From Paracoccaceae bacterium (GTDB lineage: Bacteria; Pseudomonadota; Alphaproteobacteria; Rhodobacterales; Rhodobacteraceae): 32,464 bases of DNA. Both the position numbers and the translations under genes were made by a program. Below the pieces are notes generated by a model. That model was not told where the DNA came from and did not search any database. It saw nothing but the letters and a program-made list of their open reading frames with translations. The DNA is taken from the NCBI GenBank assembly GCA_030148745.1, contig JASBSV010000011.1, forward strand, positions 1-32,464, read 5' to 3'. Positions 16,173 through 25,087 of the stretch are shown here, one piece after another; the first letter of the stretch is position 1; every line of letters starts with the position of its first letter.

Positions 16173-18143
16173 ATGACCGCAACCCCGACCAAAGATCGCC
16201 CCTGGCTGTTTCGAACCTATGCCGGCCATTCGACGGCCAAAGCCTCAAATGCGCTTTACCGTGGAAATCTGGCCAAAGGTCAGACCGGCCTGTCGGTTGC
16301 CTTCGATCTGCCAACCCAGACAGGTTACGACAGCGATCATGAGCTTGCGGCGGGCGAGGTCGGCAAGGTCGGTGTTCCGATTAATCATCTGGGTGATATG
16401 CGCACATTGTTCGATCAGATCCCGCTGGATCAGATGAACACTTCGATGACCATTAACGCCACCGCCCCATGGCTTCTGGCGCTTTATATCGCGGTGGCCG
16501 AAGAACAGGGCGCGGATGTTACGGCCCTGCAGGGCACGGTTCAGAATGATATCATCAAGGAATACCTGTCGCGCGGCACCTACATCTGTCCGCCACAGCC
16601 ATCTTTGCGCATGATTACGGATGTTGCCGCCTACACCCGCGAGCATTTGCCCAAATGGAACCCGATGAATGTCTGTTCCTATCACTTGCAGGAGGCGGGC
16701 GCGACGCCCGAGCAGGAGCTTGCCTTTGCACTGGCGACGGCAACCGCCGTTCTGGACGATCTGCGCGGCAAGGTTCCGGACGCGCATTTTCCGGCCATGG
16801 TGGGGCGCATTTCCTTTTTCGTGAACGCCGGCATCCGCTTTGTCACCGAGATGTGCAAGATGCGGGCCTTTGTTGAACTGTGGGACGAAATCACGCGCGA
16901 GCGCTATGGTATCGAAGAGCCTAAATACCGCCGCTTCCGCTATGGCGTTCAGGTCAATTCGCTTGGCCTGACTGAACAGCAGCCGGAAAACAACGTCTAC
17001 CGGATCCTCTTGGAAATGCTCGCCGTGACGCTGTCCAAAAACGCCCGCGCCCGCGCCGTGCAACTGCCCGCATGGAACGAAGCCTTGGGCCTGCCACGGC
17101 CGTTTGACCAGCAATGGTCGCTGAGAATGCAGCAGATTTTGGCCTATGAAACCGACCTGCTGGAATATGGCGATCTTTTTGACGGTAACCCCGCTGTGAC
17201 CAAGAAAGTCGAGGCACTCAAGGCAGGCGCGCGCGCCGAACTGGCCCAGATCGACAGTATGGGCGGAGCGGTCGAGGCGATTGATTACATGAAATCGCGT
17301 CTGGTCGAAGCCAACGCCCAGCGCCTGAGCCGCATCGAAAGCGGCGAGACCACGGTTGTCGGTGTCAACCGCTGGACCGAGGCAGAGCCCTCGCCGCTGA
17401 CGACCGGAGAAGATGCCATTATGGTCGCCGATTCCAAGGCCGAAGCTGATCAGATTGCCCGCCTTCAGGCATGGCGGGTGGCCCGCGACGAGAGGGCCGT
17501 CGAAGCCGCCCTCGCCGCGGTGCGCGCTGCCGCGCGCAACGGCGACAATATCATGCCCCCGTCCATCGAAGCCGCCCGCGCCGGGGTAACGACAGGCGAA
17601 TGGGGCGATGTTCTGCGCCAGGTGTTCGGACAGTTTCGCGCACCCACCGGCGTATCCCCAAACCCCTCCAACCAGACCGAAGGCCTCGATGAGATCCGCG
17701 AAGCGGTAACGGCTGCGTCAGACCGGCTTGGTCACCGGATGAAGCTTATGGTGGGCAAGCCGGGTCTTGATGGACATTCCAACGGGGCCGAGCAGATCGC
17801 GGCGCGCGCACGCGACTGCGGCATGGACATCACCTATGAAGGCATCCGCCTGACACCCGCCGAAATTGTTGCCGCCGCTGCCAGGCAAAACCCCGATGTC
17901 ATCGGCCTGTCGATCCTTTCAGGCTCGCACATTCCGCTGATTGGCGAATTGATGGAACGGATGGGCGCTGCGGGTCTGGCCGATGTGCCGGTCGTTGTCG
18001 GAGGCATTATCCCCGAGGATGACGCCCAAAAGCTGTGCCAGATGGGTGTCGCCCGGGTCTATACGCCCAAGGATTTCGAATTGAACCGCATCATGTTCGA
18101 CATCGTGGGCCTGTTGGACAGCAAGGCGGTGGCAGCCGAATAA
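16173..18143 (+). CDS. ecm: Ethylmalonyl-CoA mutase, B12-dependent
   Basis: 656-residue adenosylcobalamin-dependent mutase that converts (2R)-ethylmalonyl-CoA to (2S)-methylsuccinyl-CoA in the ethylmalonyl-CoA pathway. The N-terminal barrel opens with the MeaA/Ecm signature WLFRTYAGHSTAKASNALYR and LSVAFDLPTQTGYDSDHELA. The C-terminal B12-binding domain carries the DxHxxG motif as GLDGHSNGAEQ near residue 530, followed by SILSGSHIPL and VVGGIIPEDD. Start: ATG 16173 (MTATPTKDRPW) matches the usual family N-terminus. An in-frame ATG at 16134 would add 13 residues; neither has a strong ribosome site. It is distinguished from methylmalonyl-CoA mutase by length and by the neighbouring ccrA. Confidence 0.93.
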   Translation: MTATPTKDRPWLFRTYAGHSTAKASNALYRGNLAKGQTGLSVAFDLPTQTGYDSDHELAAGEVGKVGVPINHLGDMRTLFDQIPLDQMNTSMTINATAPWLLALYIAVAEEQGADVTALQGTVQNDIIKEYLSRGTYICPPQPSLRMITDVAAYTREHLPKWNPMNVCSYHLQEAGATPEQELAFALATATAVLDDLRGKVPDAHFPAMVGRISFFVNAGIRFVTEMCKMRAFVELWDEITRERYGIEEPKYRRFRYGVQVNSLGLTEQQPENNVYRILLEMLAVTLSKNARARAVQLPAWNEALGLPRPFDQQWSLRMQQILAYETDLLEYGDLFDGNPAVTKKVEALKAGARAELAQIDSMGGAVEAIDYMKSRLVEANAQRLSRIESGETTVVGVNRWTEAEPSPLTTGEDAIMVADSKAEADQIARLQAWRVARDERAVEAALAAVRAAARNGDNIMPPSIEAARAGVTTGEWGDVLRQVFGQFRAPTGVSPNPSNQTEGLDEIREAVTAASDRLGHRMKLMVGKPGLDGHSNGAEQIAARARDCGMDITYEGIRLTPAEIVAAAARQNPDVIGLSILSGSHIPLIGELMERMGAAGLADVPVVVGGIIPEDDAQKLCQMGVARVYTPKDFELNRIMFDIVGLLDSKAVAAE

Positions 18144-18157
18144 CCGGCACCCCAGGG

Positions 18158-19027
18158 TCAGGACCCTCGGGTTACCCGGCTGATAGCGTTCCAGTCATCA
18201 TCACCCCAACCCTTTTCCATCGATGTGGAAAACCGGTCCCATAGGATCTCGGCAAAGGGCATCTGAACACCACTTTCAGCGGCCATGTCACGGGCCAGCC
18301 CGACATCCTTTTTGCCCAGCTCCAGCCGGAACCCCGGTGGCTGAAACGCGCCATCAAGGATAATGCGCCCATAATTCTGGTGAATGACCGATCCAAAGAT
18401 AGACGCGCTCATCATCTCGTGAAAAGTTCGCGGATCGGCGCCTGCCCCTTCTAGCAAAGCAAAAGCTTCACTAAGTGCTTCGATCGCGCTGGCGATCACA
18501 AAGTTTCCGGCAATCTTGACCTTCAGCGCCGTCTCGGGGGCATCGCCGAACAAATGGATCGATTGTGATACCGCCTCAAGCAGGGCCAGCGCGGCGTCCC
18601 TTCCCTTTTCATCGCCGGACAATGCAATCCACAGCTTACCTGCCGCGGCAGCCTCGGGGCGGCCAAAAACCGGCGCTCCGACAAGGTTGTGGTCTGGCCG
18701 ATGCGCCTTGGCGAGATCGGACATCAGATCGGGGCTGACCGATGACATCGACACATGCGTACCGCCCTTTGTCAGACCTGCAAGAATTCCGGTTTCACCT
18801 AGGGTCACCTCCCTGAGCGCTTCGTCATTGGCAACAAATGACACAACCAACCCGTCACCGGCCGCTTCGGCCGGCGTCGCTACGATACGCGCGCCCTGAC
18901 GCCCTCTGAAACGCTCCAGCGCCGCATCGGAGCGGTTCCACAAAGTAACCTGCCAGCCCTGATCCAGAAGCCGGTCGGCCACACCGCCGCCCATTCCACC
19001 AACGCCCACTATACCCGCTTTGTCCAT
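18158..19027 (-). CDS. NAD(P)-dependent oxidoreductase, 3-hydroxyisobutyrate dehydrogenase family
   Basis: 289-residue beta-hydroxyacid dehydrogenase. The Rossmann motif GIVGVGGMGGGVADRLL is at the N-terminus, and the family substrate motif appears in degenerate form as THVSMSSVSPDLMSDLA. The catalytic Lys region reads LKVKIAGNFVIASAIEALSEAFAL. The family oxidises 3-hydroxyisobutyrate, tartronate semialdehyde or related acids; the substrate here is open. ATG 19027 is chosen because GGGAGGAG lies directly upstream; an open extension of 11 residues exists. The stop overlaps a small AGGGTC/GACCCT hairpin shared with the convergent ecm end. Confidence 0.85.
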   Translation of the reverse strand: MDKAGIVGVGGMGGGVADRLLDQGWQVTLWNRSDAALERFRGRQGARIVATPAEAAGDGLVVSFVANDEALREVTLGETGILAGLTKGGTHVSMSSVSPDLMSDLAKAHRPDHNLVGAPVFGRPEAAAAGKLWIALSGDEKGRDAALALLEAVSQSIHLFGDAPETALKVKIAGNFVIASAIEALSEAFALLEGAGADPRTFHEMMSASIFGSVIHQNYGRIILDGAFQPPGFRLELGKKDVGLARDMAAESGVQMPFAEILWDRFSTSMEKGWGDDDWNAISRVTRGS

Positions 19028-19121
19028 CTGCTCCTCCCTCATCACTTGTGACCCGACCACTTTGCGTCCAAGGGACGGGTGAGTTCAATGGATTTGCAGA
19101 ATATCCAAAGCGAACAAGTGA

Positions 19122-19991
19122 CTATCCGCCGCCAAGTCCATGACCGCCGCGATATCCGTTCGCGGCAGGCATTTGCCAGCCGGCCAAGGCGCCAGCGGGC
19201 GCTGCCAGAACGGTTACCTTCAGGGGGTGACAAGCAGCAACGTCGCTTGAATGCTCTGATCCGCAATCGCCACCCGGACAGGCGCTGAGCGCGCCAATCA
19301 GGTCAATCTCGGCCAGAAATTCGATGAAATCACCCGGCCTGACCGGGCTTGCCTTCATGAAATACTGGCCGGTATCCCGTGTAAATCCTGTGCACATGAA
19401 TACGTTCAGCACATCATGCACCAACCCTTCGGCCATCTTCGGGTCCATTCCCTCAGCCGCCAGAGCACGGATCAGGTTCGAATGACAGCAATGATGGTAA
19501 TCGTCACTTGCCAACATGTGATGCGTATAAGGATCACACCGCGTGCCGATCACGTCATGAACCGAACCGCCAAACTCATCGAAGCCGTACCAGTCAAGCG
19601 TGTCATGCGTCACCGTCGCCATCGGCCGAAGATGCGGAAACGAAGACCACATCCGATCACCAGTACTCAGATGCGTGCCATGCAGCGCCCGGGTTTTCCC
19701 CGAATAAAACCGCTCGGTCAGATCCGCGGCAGAAAAGAGATTAAGATCACCAACCTGCGGCCCCCCGGTGCATTCGATCCGAAAGAAATGCCCGGCAGGG
19801 ACATGAAAGATCCGCGCCTCTCGCGGCGGCACGATCACCTCATCGGTTTGCGATAATTGCGCCCGCGCCGCACGATAGAGCGCCATATCCGGAGCCGGCA
19901 ACCCGTCTGTGGGATAACAAATGACCGGCGCCACGGCGCGGCGCGCTTTAGCGTCATCAGGCGCCGATGTCTCAGGTGTATCAGGCTTCAT
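19122..19991 (-). CDS. DUF1989 (urea carboxylase-associated family) protein
   Basis: 289-residue protein of the DUF1989 family, named after genes found beside urea carboxylase; its biochemical role is not settled. It is soluble, with family-like stretches: FRIECTGGPQVGDLNLFSAADLTERF, THLSTGDRMWSSFPHLRPMATVTHDTLDWYGFDEFGGSVHDVIGTRCDPYTHHML, and a His/Cys-rich DDYHHCCHSNLIRAL (quoted as segments, possibly metal-binding). AAGGA lies 7 bases before the ATG. No urea-degradation genes are present in the window, so the genomic context does not explain it. Confidence 0.75.
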   Translation of the reverse strand: MKPDTPETSAPDDAKARRAVAPVICYPTDGLPAPDMALYRAARAQLSQTDEVIVPPREARIFHVPAGHFFRIECTGGPQVGDLNLFSAADLTERFYSGKTRALHGTHLSTGDRMWSSFPHLRPMATVTHDTLDWYGFDEFGGSVHDVIGTRCDPYTHHMLASDDYHHCCHSNLIRALAAEGMDPKMAEGLVHDVLNVFMCTGFTRDTGQYFMKASPVRPGDFIEFLAEIDLIGALSACPGGDCGSEHSSDVAACHPLKVTVLAAPAGALAGWQMPAANGYRGGHGLGGG

Positions 19992-20091
19992 CGCATATCC
20001 TTGGGCTGTTCACCCACAGGCTAGCGCGCACCGCGCCCGGGCAACAGTCACAGAATGTGTAACTGGCCCCAACGCGGTGCTTTGTAGTCCG

Positions 20092-21348
20092 TCAGGCCGC
20101 CTTGCGTTGACGCGGGGCCTTTGACCGGCGCGGACGAAAACCCCGCGGCTTTGCCGGTTTGCCGCCCGGTCCACCGCGTTTGCCCTTACCCTTGCCAGCA
20201 GATCCGGCCTCACGCCCTGTCTCCCAAGGGGTGCCGCTCTCGATCTTGATCTTAAGACCGGTGACCTTTTCGATCGCACGCAGTTCGCTCATCTCAGCAT
20301 CACTGCAAAAGGCAATCGCAGCCCCCGCCTTGCCTGCACGCGCCGTTCGCCCGATCCGGTGCACATAATTTTCCGCCACATTCGGCAGATCGAAATTATA
20401 AACATGCCGCACATCCGGAATATCGATGCCGCGCGCCGCCACATCAGTCGCCACCAGCACCTTCAGGCGCCCCTCTTTGAACGCGGTTAAAGCCCGGTCA
20501 CGCTGTCCCTGGCTTTTGTTGCCATGGATCGAGCCGGCCGCAAATCCTTCCGCGTCAAGATGCTTCATCATCTTCTCAGCCCCATGTTTGGTACGGACAA
20601 AGACCAGCGCCAACTCATTGCGGTGCTTACCCAAAAGTTCCTTCAGCAAGGGCAGTTTGCCGCCCTGCGCCACAAAGTGAACCGATTGCGAAACCTTGTC
20701 CGCCGTCTTGCCAGGGGGAGAGACCTCAACCCGAACCGGAGAGGTCAGATAGGTTGCCGAAATTTCTGCCATCAGCTTGGGCATCGTCGCCGAAAACAAA
20801 AGCGTCTGGCGCTCTTCAGGCAGAAAAGTCGCAATCTTTCGGAGAGCGTGTACAAAGCCCAGATCCAACATCTGGTCAGCCTCATCCAGCACAAGATACC
20901 GCGTTTGCGACAAGATGACCGCGCCACGGTCAAGAAGATCCAAAAGCCGCCCCGGAGTTGCAACGAGAATATCAGTCCCGCGCTCAAGCCGCTTTATCTG
21001 CGCGTTGATCGAAACGCCGCCCACGACCAGACCGACCCGCAGATGGGTGCGGTTGGTGAAAATGCCCAGATTATCAGATATCTGTTTGGCCAGCTCGCGC
21101 GTGGGCGCCAGGATCAGCCCGCGCACCGATTTCGCGGCGGGCTTGGTTCCGGCGCTCATCATCATATCGATCAGCGGCAATCCAAAGGCGGCCGTTTTTC
21201 CGGTGCCGGTCTGCGCCAAACCCATCAGATCGCGTCCATTCAGAACATGCGGGATTGCCTGATCCTGGATCGGGGTGGGTTTGATCAACCCTGCGGCAGT
21301 AACCTTGGCCACAAGCTTTTCGGACAGGCCGAGTTCAGAGAAATTCAT
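20092..21348 (-). CDS. rhlE: DEAD-box ATP-dependent RNA helicase, RhlE-like
   Basis: 418-residue DEAD-box helicase that unwinds short RNA duplexes, active in ribosome assembly and RNA turnover in the family. Motifs in order: Q-motif GLIKPTPIQDQAIP (about residues 20-33), Walker A AQTGTGKT (45-52), PTRELAKQ, TPGRLLDLL, DEAD, SAT, VATDVAARGIDIPDV, HRIGRTARAGK. The tail is lysine/arginine/glycine-rich (from about residue 380), likely for RNA binding. AAAGGA precedes the ATG. The long non-coding stretch upstream may be a structured leader, as is common for this gene class. Confidence 0.92.
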   Translation of the reverse strand: MNFSELGLSEKLVAKVTAAGLIKPTPIQDQAIPHVLNGRDLMGLAQTGTGKTAAFGLPLIDMMMSAGTKPAAKSVRGLILAPTRELAKQISDNLGIFTNRTHLRVGLVVGGVSINAQIKRLERGTDILVATPGRLLDLLDRGAVILSQTRYLVLDEADQMLDLGFVHALRKIATFLPEERQTLLFSATMPKLMAEISATYLTSPVRVEVSPPGKTADKVSQSVHFVAQGGKLPLLKELLGKHRNELALVFVRTKHGAEKMMKHLDAEGFAAGSIHGNKSQGQRDRALTAFKEGRLKVLVATDVAARGIDIPDVRHVYNFDLPNVAENYVHRIGRTARAGKAGAAIAFCSDAEMSELRAIEKVTGLKIKIESGTPWETGREAGSAGKGKGKRGGPGGKPAKPRGFRPRRSKAPRQRKAA

Positions 21349-21702
21349 TCTATATCCTTTTGACGGGCGCCAATCGGCACCCGCATGAGTGTTCGCCGCG
21401 CCCTATGGCACGGCATCGCATCAGAGTGCGGCTCCGACCTGACCAAGGAACAGGATTGTTCCCAAGCCGTGGAACCGGCGGACCCCTCGCGTGATGATGG
21501 GAACCAGTTTTTTTGGGGCTAATTCGCTTGCCCACCCCCGGCCGGGATCGTTTTCCGATCAACCATGCTCACGCGGCATGGGGCCATGGGGGTGCCGGTC
21601 AGATGGGGTTATTCGGTGGATAAGTCAACACAAATGACGCGCTGCACGCGCGATTTCCGTTATCTCGCGTGCGATCGCACGCTCGCAATTTGCCTCCGGC
21701 GG

Positions 21703-21750
21703 GGATATTTAGACCAAATGGAAGGGTATTTCCACTTGGCCAAAATATCC
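21703..21750. repeat. Long imperfect inverted repeat (stem-loop), 21-base arms
   Basis: Arms at 21703-21723 and 21730-21750 pair at 18 of 21 positions around a 6-base loop. The outer parts read GGATATTT and AAAATATCC, the inner parts CCAAATGG and CCACTTGG. The preceding CCTCCGGCGGGGATATTT resembles a repeat I remember from Rhodobacteraceae intergenic regions. It lies about 70 bases after the sdhB stop and could stabilise the operon's 3' end or be a non-autonomous repeat; only one copy is in this window. Confidence 0.7.
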
Positions 21751-21778
21751 TCATGCGAAGCATGTCTGCACGTAGTGC

Positions 21779-21807
21779 AAAAAAAGAAACCGCGCGCCGC
21801 TGGCGCT
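21779..21807 (-). terminator. Terminator downstream of sdhB
   Basis: In the minus direction a GCGCC/GGCGC stem (21802-21806 with 21794-21798, 3-base loop) is followed by a T-rich run, TTTCTTTTTTT. It starts 16 bases after the sdhB stop codon and fits a Rho-independent terminator of the sdh operon. Confidence 0.75.
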
Positions 21808-21822
21808 CATTCTGACACTGGT

Positions 21823-22602
21823 TCAGATCGTGCGTTCGACCATCATCTTTTTGATCTCGGCAATCGCCTTGGCCGGGTTCAGGCCCTTGGGGCAGGTTTT
21901 TGCGCAATTCATGATCGTGTGACAGCGGTAAAGTTTGAAGGGGTCTTCCAGATCGTCAAGCCGTTCGCCCGTTGCCTCGTCACGGCTGTCGATGATCCAG
22001 CGATAGGCATGCAAAAGCGCCGCCGGCCCGAGATAACGGTCGCTGTTCCACCAGTAGGACGGGCAAGCGGTGGAGCAAGAGGCGCACATGACACATTCAT
22101 ATAGCCCGTCGAGTTTGCTGCGGTCCTCTATAGATTGGCGCCATTCTTCGGCCGGGCGGTTCGTTTTGGTTTCCAGCCAGGGCATGATGCTGGCATGCTG
22201 GGCATAAAAATGCGTAAGATCGGGGATCAGGTCTTTGACCACCGGCATATGCGGCAGCGGGTAGATCTTTATGTCGCCCTTGATCTCATCTGTGCCATAG
22301 ATACAGGCGAGCGTGTTAATCCCGTCGATGTTCATTGCACAGGAGCCGCAGATGCCTTCGCGGCAGGATCGGCGGAAAGTCAGCGTCGGGTCGATCTCAT
22401 TCTTGATCTTGATCAGTACGTCCAGCACCATTGGCCCGCAGTGATCCATATCAACGAAATATGTATCGACCGACGGATTTTTTTCTTCGTCCGGGCTCCA
22501 GCGATAGATCTTTACCTTTCTGACGTTGGTCGCGCCTTCGGGTGCCGGCCAGGTTTTGCCCGTTGTCATGCGGGAGTTTTTGGGGAGTGTCAGTTGAACC
22601 AT
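21823..22602 (-). CDS. sdhB: Succinate dehydrogenase iron-sulfur subunit
   Basis: 259-residue electron-transfer subunit of respiratory complex II, on the cytoplasmic face of the inner membrane. The N-terminal [2Fe-2S] ferredoxin domain has the [16 protein letters not shown] cluster loop (about residues 80-95). The C-terminal domain has [12 protein letters not shown] and [17 protein letters not shown], giving the cysteines of the [4Fe-4S] and [3Fe-4S] clusters. Length is normal. GGAGAG lies just upstream of the ATG. It is the last gene of the sdh operon and is followed by a terminator; two small lipoprotein genes separate it from sdhA. Confidence 0.96.
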   Translation of the reverse strand: MVQLTLPKNSRMTTGKTWPAPEGATNVRKVKIYRWSPDEEKNPSVDTYFVDMDHCGPMVLDVLIKIKNEIDPTLTFRRSCREGICGSCAMNIDGINTLACIYGTDEIKGDIKIYPLPHMPVVKDLIPDLTHFYAQHASIMPWLETKTNRPAEEWRQSIEDRSKLDGLYECVMCASCSTACPSYWWNSDRYLGPAALLHAYRWIIDSRDEATGERLDDLEDPFKLYRCHTIMNCAKTCPKGLNPAKAIAEIKKMMVERTI

Positions 22603-22611
22603 TCTTCTCTC

Positions 22612-22923
22612 CTATTTCAGAAGAACCGGCAGACCTTGGGTCGCCAGACATGCAAGCGTCTCGGGGCGTGAGACGATATTGGAAACGATCTGACCGGTCG
22701 AAGCGGTTGGACCCGTGACCGCATCGGCGGCCAGTGCCAGAAGCTCTTGGGAGGAGGCGTTATCAACCACGCAATCGGCTGCGGGCCCGGCGGCGACGCC
22801 GGGGAATTTTTGTTCAAGCACCGGGCGGATCGCGTTTTTCGCCGCCTGTCTGGTCAGATCGTCCTGCTGCGCCGGCGTGCAGGCGGCCAGCAAAAGAACG
22901 ATGGGGAGCGTAAATCGCCGCAT
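22612..22923 (-). CDS. Small lipoprotein of unknown function in the sdh operon
   Basis: 103-residue protein with a lipoprotein signal: MRRFTLPIVLLLAAC, lipobox Cys at residue 15. The mature part is mostly helical with two cysteines (DCVVDN and ETLACLATQG) that could form a disulfide. It is not recognised beyond this. It starts 56 bases after the preceding lipoprotein gene and ends 9 bases before sdhB, so it is cotranscribed with succinate dehydrogenase. A role near complex II is possible but unproven. Confidence 0.75.
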   Translation of the reverse strand: MRRFTLPIVLLLAACTPAQQDDLTRQAAKNAIRPVLEQKFPGVAAGPAADCVVDNASSQELLALAADAVTGPTASTGQIVSNIVSRPETLACLATQGLPVLLK

Positions 22924-22979
22924 TCAGGATCCTTCCACATAACCGGCGGGACCGGCGCAGATAACCATCGCTCTGCTCA

Positions 22980-23264
22980 TCATTGCACAGCCAAATGGTC
23001 GGCTGGCCATTGTCCTGACTTTCGTTTGACACAGCGAGCATAGGTTTCCTCGGCGGATCGGGAGCGCAGGGCATCGCCTGTGATCACAAGACTCAACCCG
23101 CTGCGCAGGCCATCCGAGCCGACCCCGACGCGCATCTGCCCCGACACGCCGCCGGGTCGTGGCGTCTCGCGCCTGCATTCGGTCATCGCGCGTTCGACCG
23201 ACACCGGGGCGGGCGCGCAGGCCGAGACAGCAAGCGGCAAAAGATATGTGACCGGGCGGATCAA
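22980..23264 (-). CDS. Small lipoprotein of unknown function, overlapping sdhA
   Basis: 94-residue protein with a probable lipobox (PLAVSAC, Cys at residue 16), followed by a proline-rich stretch and a small domain with two further cysteines ([12 protein letters not shown] and [13 protein letters not shown]). TTG start overlaps the sdhA TGA by 3 bases (TTGA), so translation is probably coupled. No known family is recognised. A copy of the TGTGATCACA palindrome lies inside it (23079-23088). Confidence 0.68.
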   Translation of the reverse strand: MIRPVTYLLPLAVSACAPAPVSVERAMTECRRETPRPGGVSGQMRVGVGSDGLRSGLSLVITGDALRSRSAEETYARCVKRKSGQWPADHLAVQ

Positions 23265-25069
23265 TACACCCTGACTTTCGGAGCGATCTTTTTCACGTCA
23301 ATCCCGCCTTCCTTGAAGGTGGTGAGCGGGTCCACATGAACCGGGCGATAGGTCAGGCTGACCGCGCCGGAGGGATCGACCGTGGCCAATGTGTGCTTGC
23401 GCCAGTTCTTGTCATCGCGATCGGGAAAATCTTCGCGCGCCTGAGCGCCGCGGCTTTCCTTACGTGCTTCGGCGCCGTACATGATGGTCATCGCATTGGC
23501 CATGAGATTTTCCAGCTCAAGCGTTTCCATCAGGTCCGAATTCCATATCAGCGAACGATCCGTTACCTTGACGTCCGACAGTTTGTCCCAAACCGCCTTG
23601 ATGGCAGTGCAGCCATCGGCGAGCGACTGCTGGGTGCGGAACACCGCCGCATCATTCTGCATGGTATGCTGCATTTCCAAACGAAGATCGGCGGTTGCGT
23701 AGCTGCCGCTGGCATTGCGAATGCGATCGAACCGTTCAAGAATGGCATCCGATTTGGCCTGATCTGGTTCGGGACAGGGCGCTTTGCGGTCAATAACTTC
23801 GCCGGCACGGATCGATGTGGCGCGCCCCATTACCACAAGATCGAGAAGCGAGTTTGTTCCCAGTCGGTTCGCGCCATGCAGCGAGGCCGAGGCGGATTCG
23901 CCCGCCGCCATCAGCCCCGGAACAACCGCATCGGGATCATCCTTGGTGGGATTGAGTACCTCGCCCCAGTAATTGGTCGGGATACCGCCCATATTGTAGT
24001 GACAAGTCGGCAGCACCGGGATCGGCTCGCGCGTGACATCAACGCCGGCAAAGATCCGGGCGCTTTCGGCGATACCAGGCAGGCGTTCGTGGATCACCTC
24101 GGGCGGCAGATGGCTCAGGTTCAGATAGATGTGGTCCTTTTTCGGGCCCACGCCGCGGCCTTCGCGAATTTCCAGCGTCATGCACCGGCTGACGACATCG
24201 CGGCTTGCCAGATCTTTGTAGGTCGGCGCGTAACGCTCCATAAAGCGCTCGCCTTCGGAGTTGGTCAGATAACCGCCCTCGCCGCGCACCCCTTCGGTGA
24301 TGAGCATGCCAGCGCCATATATCCCTGTTGGGTGAAACTGAACAAATTCCATATCCTGCAAAGGCAGGCCCGCGCGGATTACCATACCGCCGCCGTCACC
24401 GGTACATGTATGCGCAGACGTGGCGCTGAAATATGTTCGCCCCGCCCCACCGGTCGCCAATACGACCATCTTGGCGTTAAAGCGATGCATCGTTCCGTCA
24501 TCAAGTTTCCAGGCGATAATCCCCTCGCAGGCACCGCTGTCGGACATGATCAGGTCAAGCGCGAAATACTCGATATAGAACTCGGCGTTATGTTTCAGCG
24601 ACTGACCGTAAAGCGTGTGCAGCATGGCATGGCCCGTGCGGTCGGCTGCCGCGCAGGCGCGCGAAGTGGCCGGGCCTTCGCCAAACTCGGATGTGTGGCC
24701 GCCGAAAGGGCGTTGATAGATCTTGCCCTCTTCGGTGCGGGAAAAGGGAACGCCGTAATGTTCAAGCTCATAAACCGCACGCGGCGCTTCGCGGGTGACA
24801 TATTCGATGGTGTCGTTATCGCCCAGCCAGTCCGACCCTTTGATCGTGTCGTACATGTGCCACTTCCAGTTGTCGGGGCCCATGTTGCCCAGCGACGCGG
24901 CGATGCCACCCTGCGCGGCCACCGTATGGCTGCGGGTGGGAAATACCTTGGTCACACAAGCGGTGCGCAACCCCTGCTCGGCCATGCCCAGCGTTGCACG
25001 CAGGCCCGCGCCACCGGCTCCGACAACCACCACGTCATAGTCATGATCAATTAGTTCATAGGCGGCCAA
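23261..25069 (-). CDS. sdhA: Succinate dehydrogenase flavoprotein subunit
   Basis: 602-residue FAD subunit of complex II; it oxidises succinate to fumarate. The dinucleotide motif [13 protein letters not shown] is near residue 20. The His that binds FAD covalently lies in [16 protein letters not shown]. Substrate-site segments [21 protein letters not shown] and [19 protein letters not shown] are present, and the C-terminal domain ends normally. The start is TTG at 25069 with AAGGAG about 9 bases before; no ATG alternative fits the family N-terminus. It lies 18 bases after sdhD. Confidence 0.96.
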   Translation of the reverse strand: MAAYELIDHDYDVVVVGAGGAGLRATLGMAEQGLRTACVTKVFPTRSHTVAAQGGIAASLGNMGPDNWKWHMYDTIKGSDWLGDNDTIEYVTREAPRAVYELEHYGVPFSRTEEGKIYQRPFGGHTSEFGEGPATSRACAAADRTGHAMLHTLYGQSLKHNAEFYIEYFALDLIMSDSGACEGIIAWKLDDGTMHRFNAKMVVLATGGAGRTYFSATSAHTCTGDGGGMVIRAGLPLQDMEFVQFHPTGIYGAGMLITEGVRGEGGYLTNSEGERFMERYAPTYKDLASRDVVSRCMTLEIREGRGVGPKKDHIYLNLSHLPPEVIHERLPGIAESARIFAGVDVTREPIPVLPTCHYNMGGIPTNYWGEVLNPTKDDPDAVVPGLMAAGESASASLHGANRLGTNSLLDLVVMGRATSIRAGEVIDRKAPCPEPDQAKSDAILERFDRIRNASGSYATADLRLEMQHTMQNDAAVFRTQQSLADGCTAIKAVWDKLSDVKVTDRSLIWNSDLMETLELENLMANAMTIMYGAEARKESRGAQAREDFPDRDDKNWRKHTLATVDPSGAVSLTYRPVHVDPLTTFKEGGIDVKKIAPKVRVY

Positions 25070-25087
25070 TTTTAAGGCTCCTTCTTA

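Larger units (their letters stand above)
21349..21822. other. Non-coding stretch between rhlE and sdhB
   Basis: 474 bases without a convincing gene. The rhlE-proximal half (21360-21560) contains a GGAACA/TGTTCC hairpin (4-base loop), a run of seven T and GC-rich palindromes, and probably holds the rhlE promoter and 5' leader. The sdhB-proximal half holds a 21-bp inverted repeat and a terminator, listed separately. A minus-strand 70-codon frame (21350-21562) is open but basic and unlike a real protein. Confidence 0.6.

Noticed and set aside
21400-21500. Possible signal-recognition-particle RNA from a GGTCAGGTCGGAG string in the rhlE leader
   Set aside because: The conserved GGAA loop and flanking symmetric loop of SRP RNA are missing; the match is short and by chance.
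21350-21562. 70-codon minus-strand frame before rhlE
   Set aside because: TTG start without ribosome site, arginine-rich product and overlap with a probable leader; not supported as a gene.
23336-25054. 572-codon open frame antisense to sdhA
   Set aside because: It mirrors the sdhA codons in a GC-rich gene, has no family signature and is rich in His, Arg and Gln from the reverse complement. Only sdhA is real.
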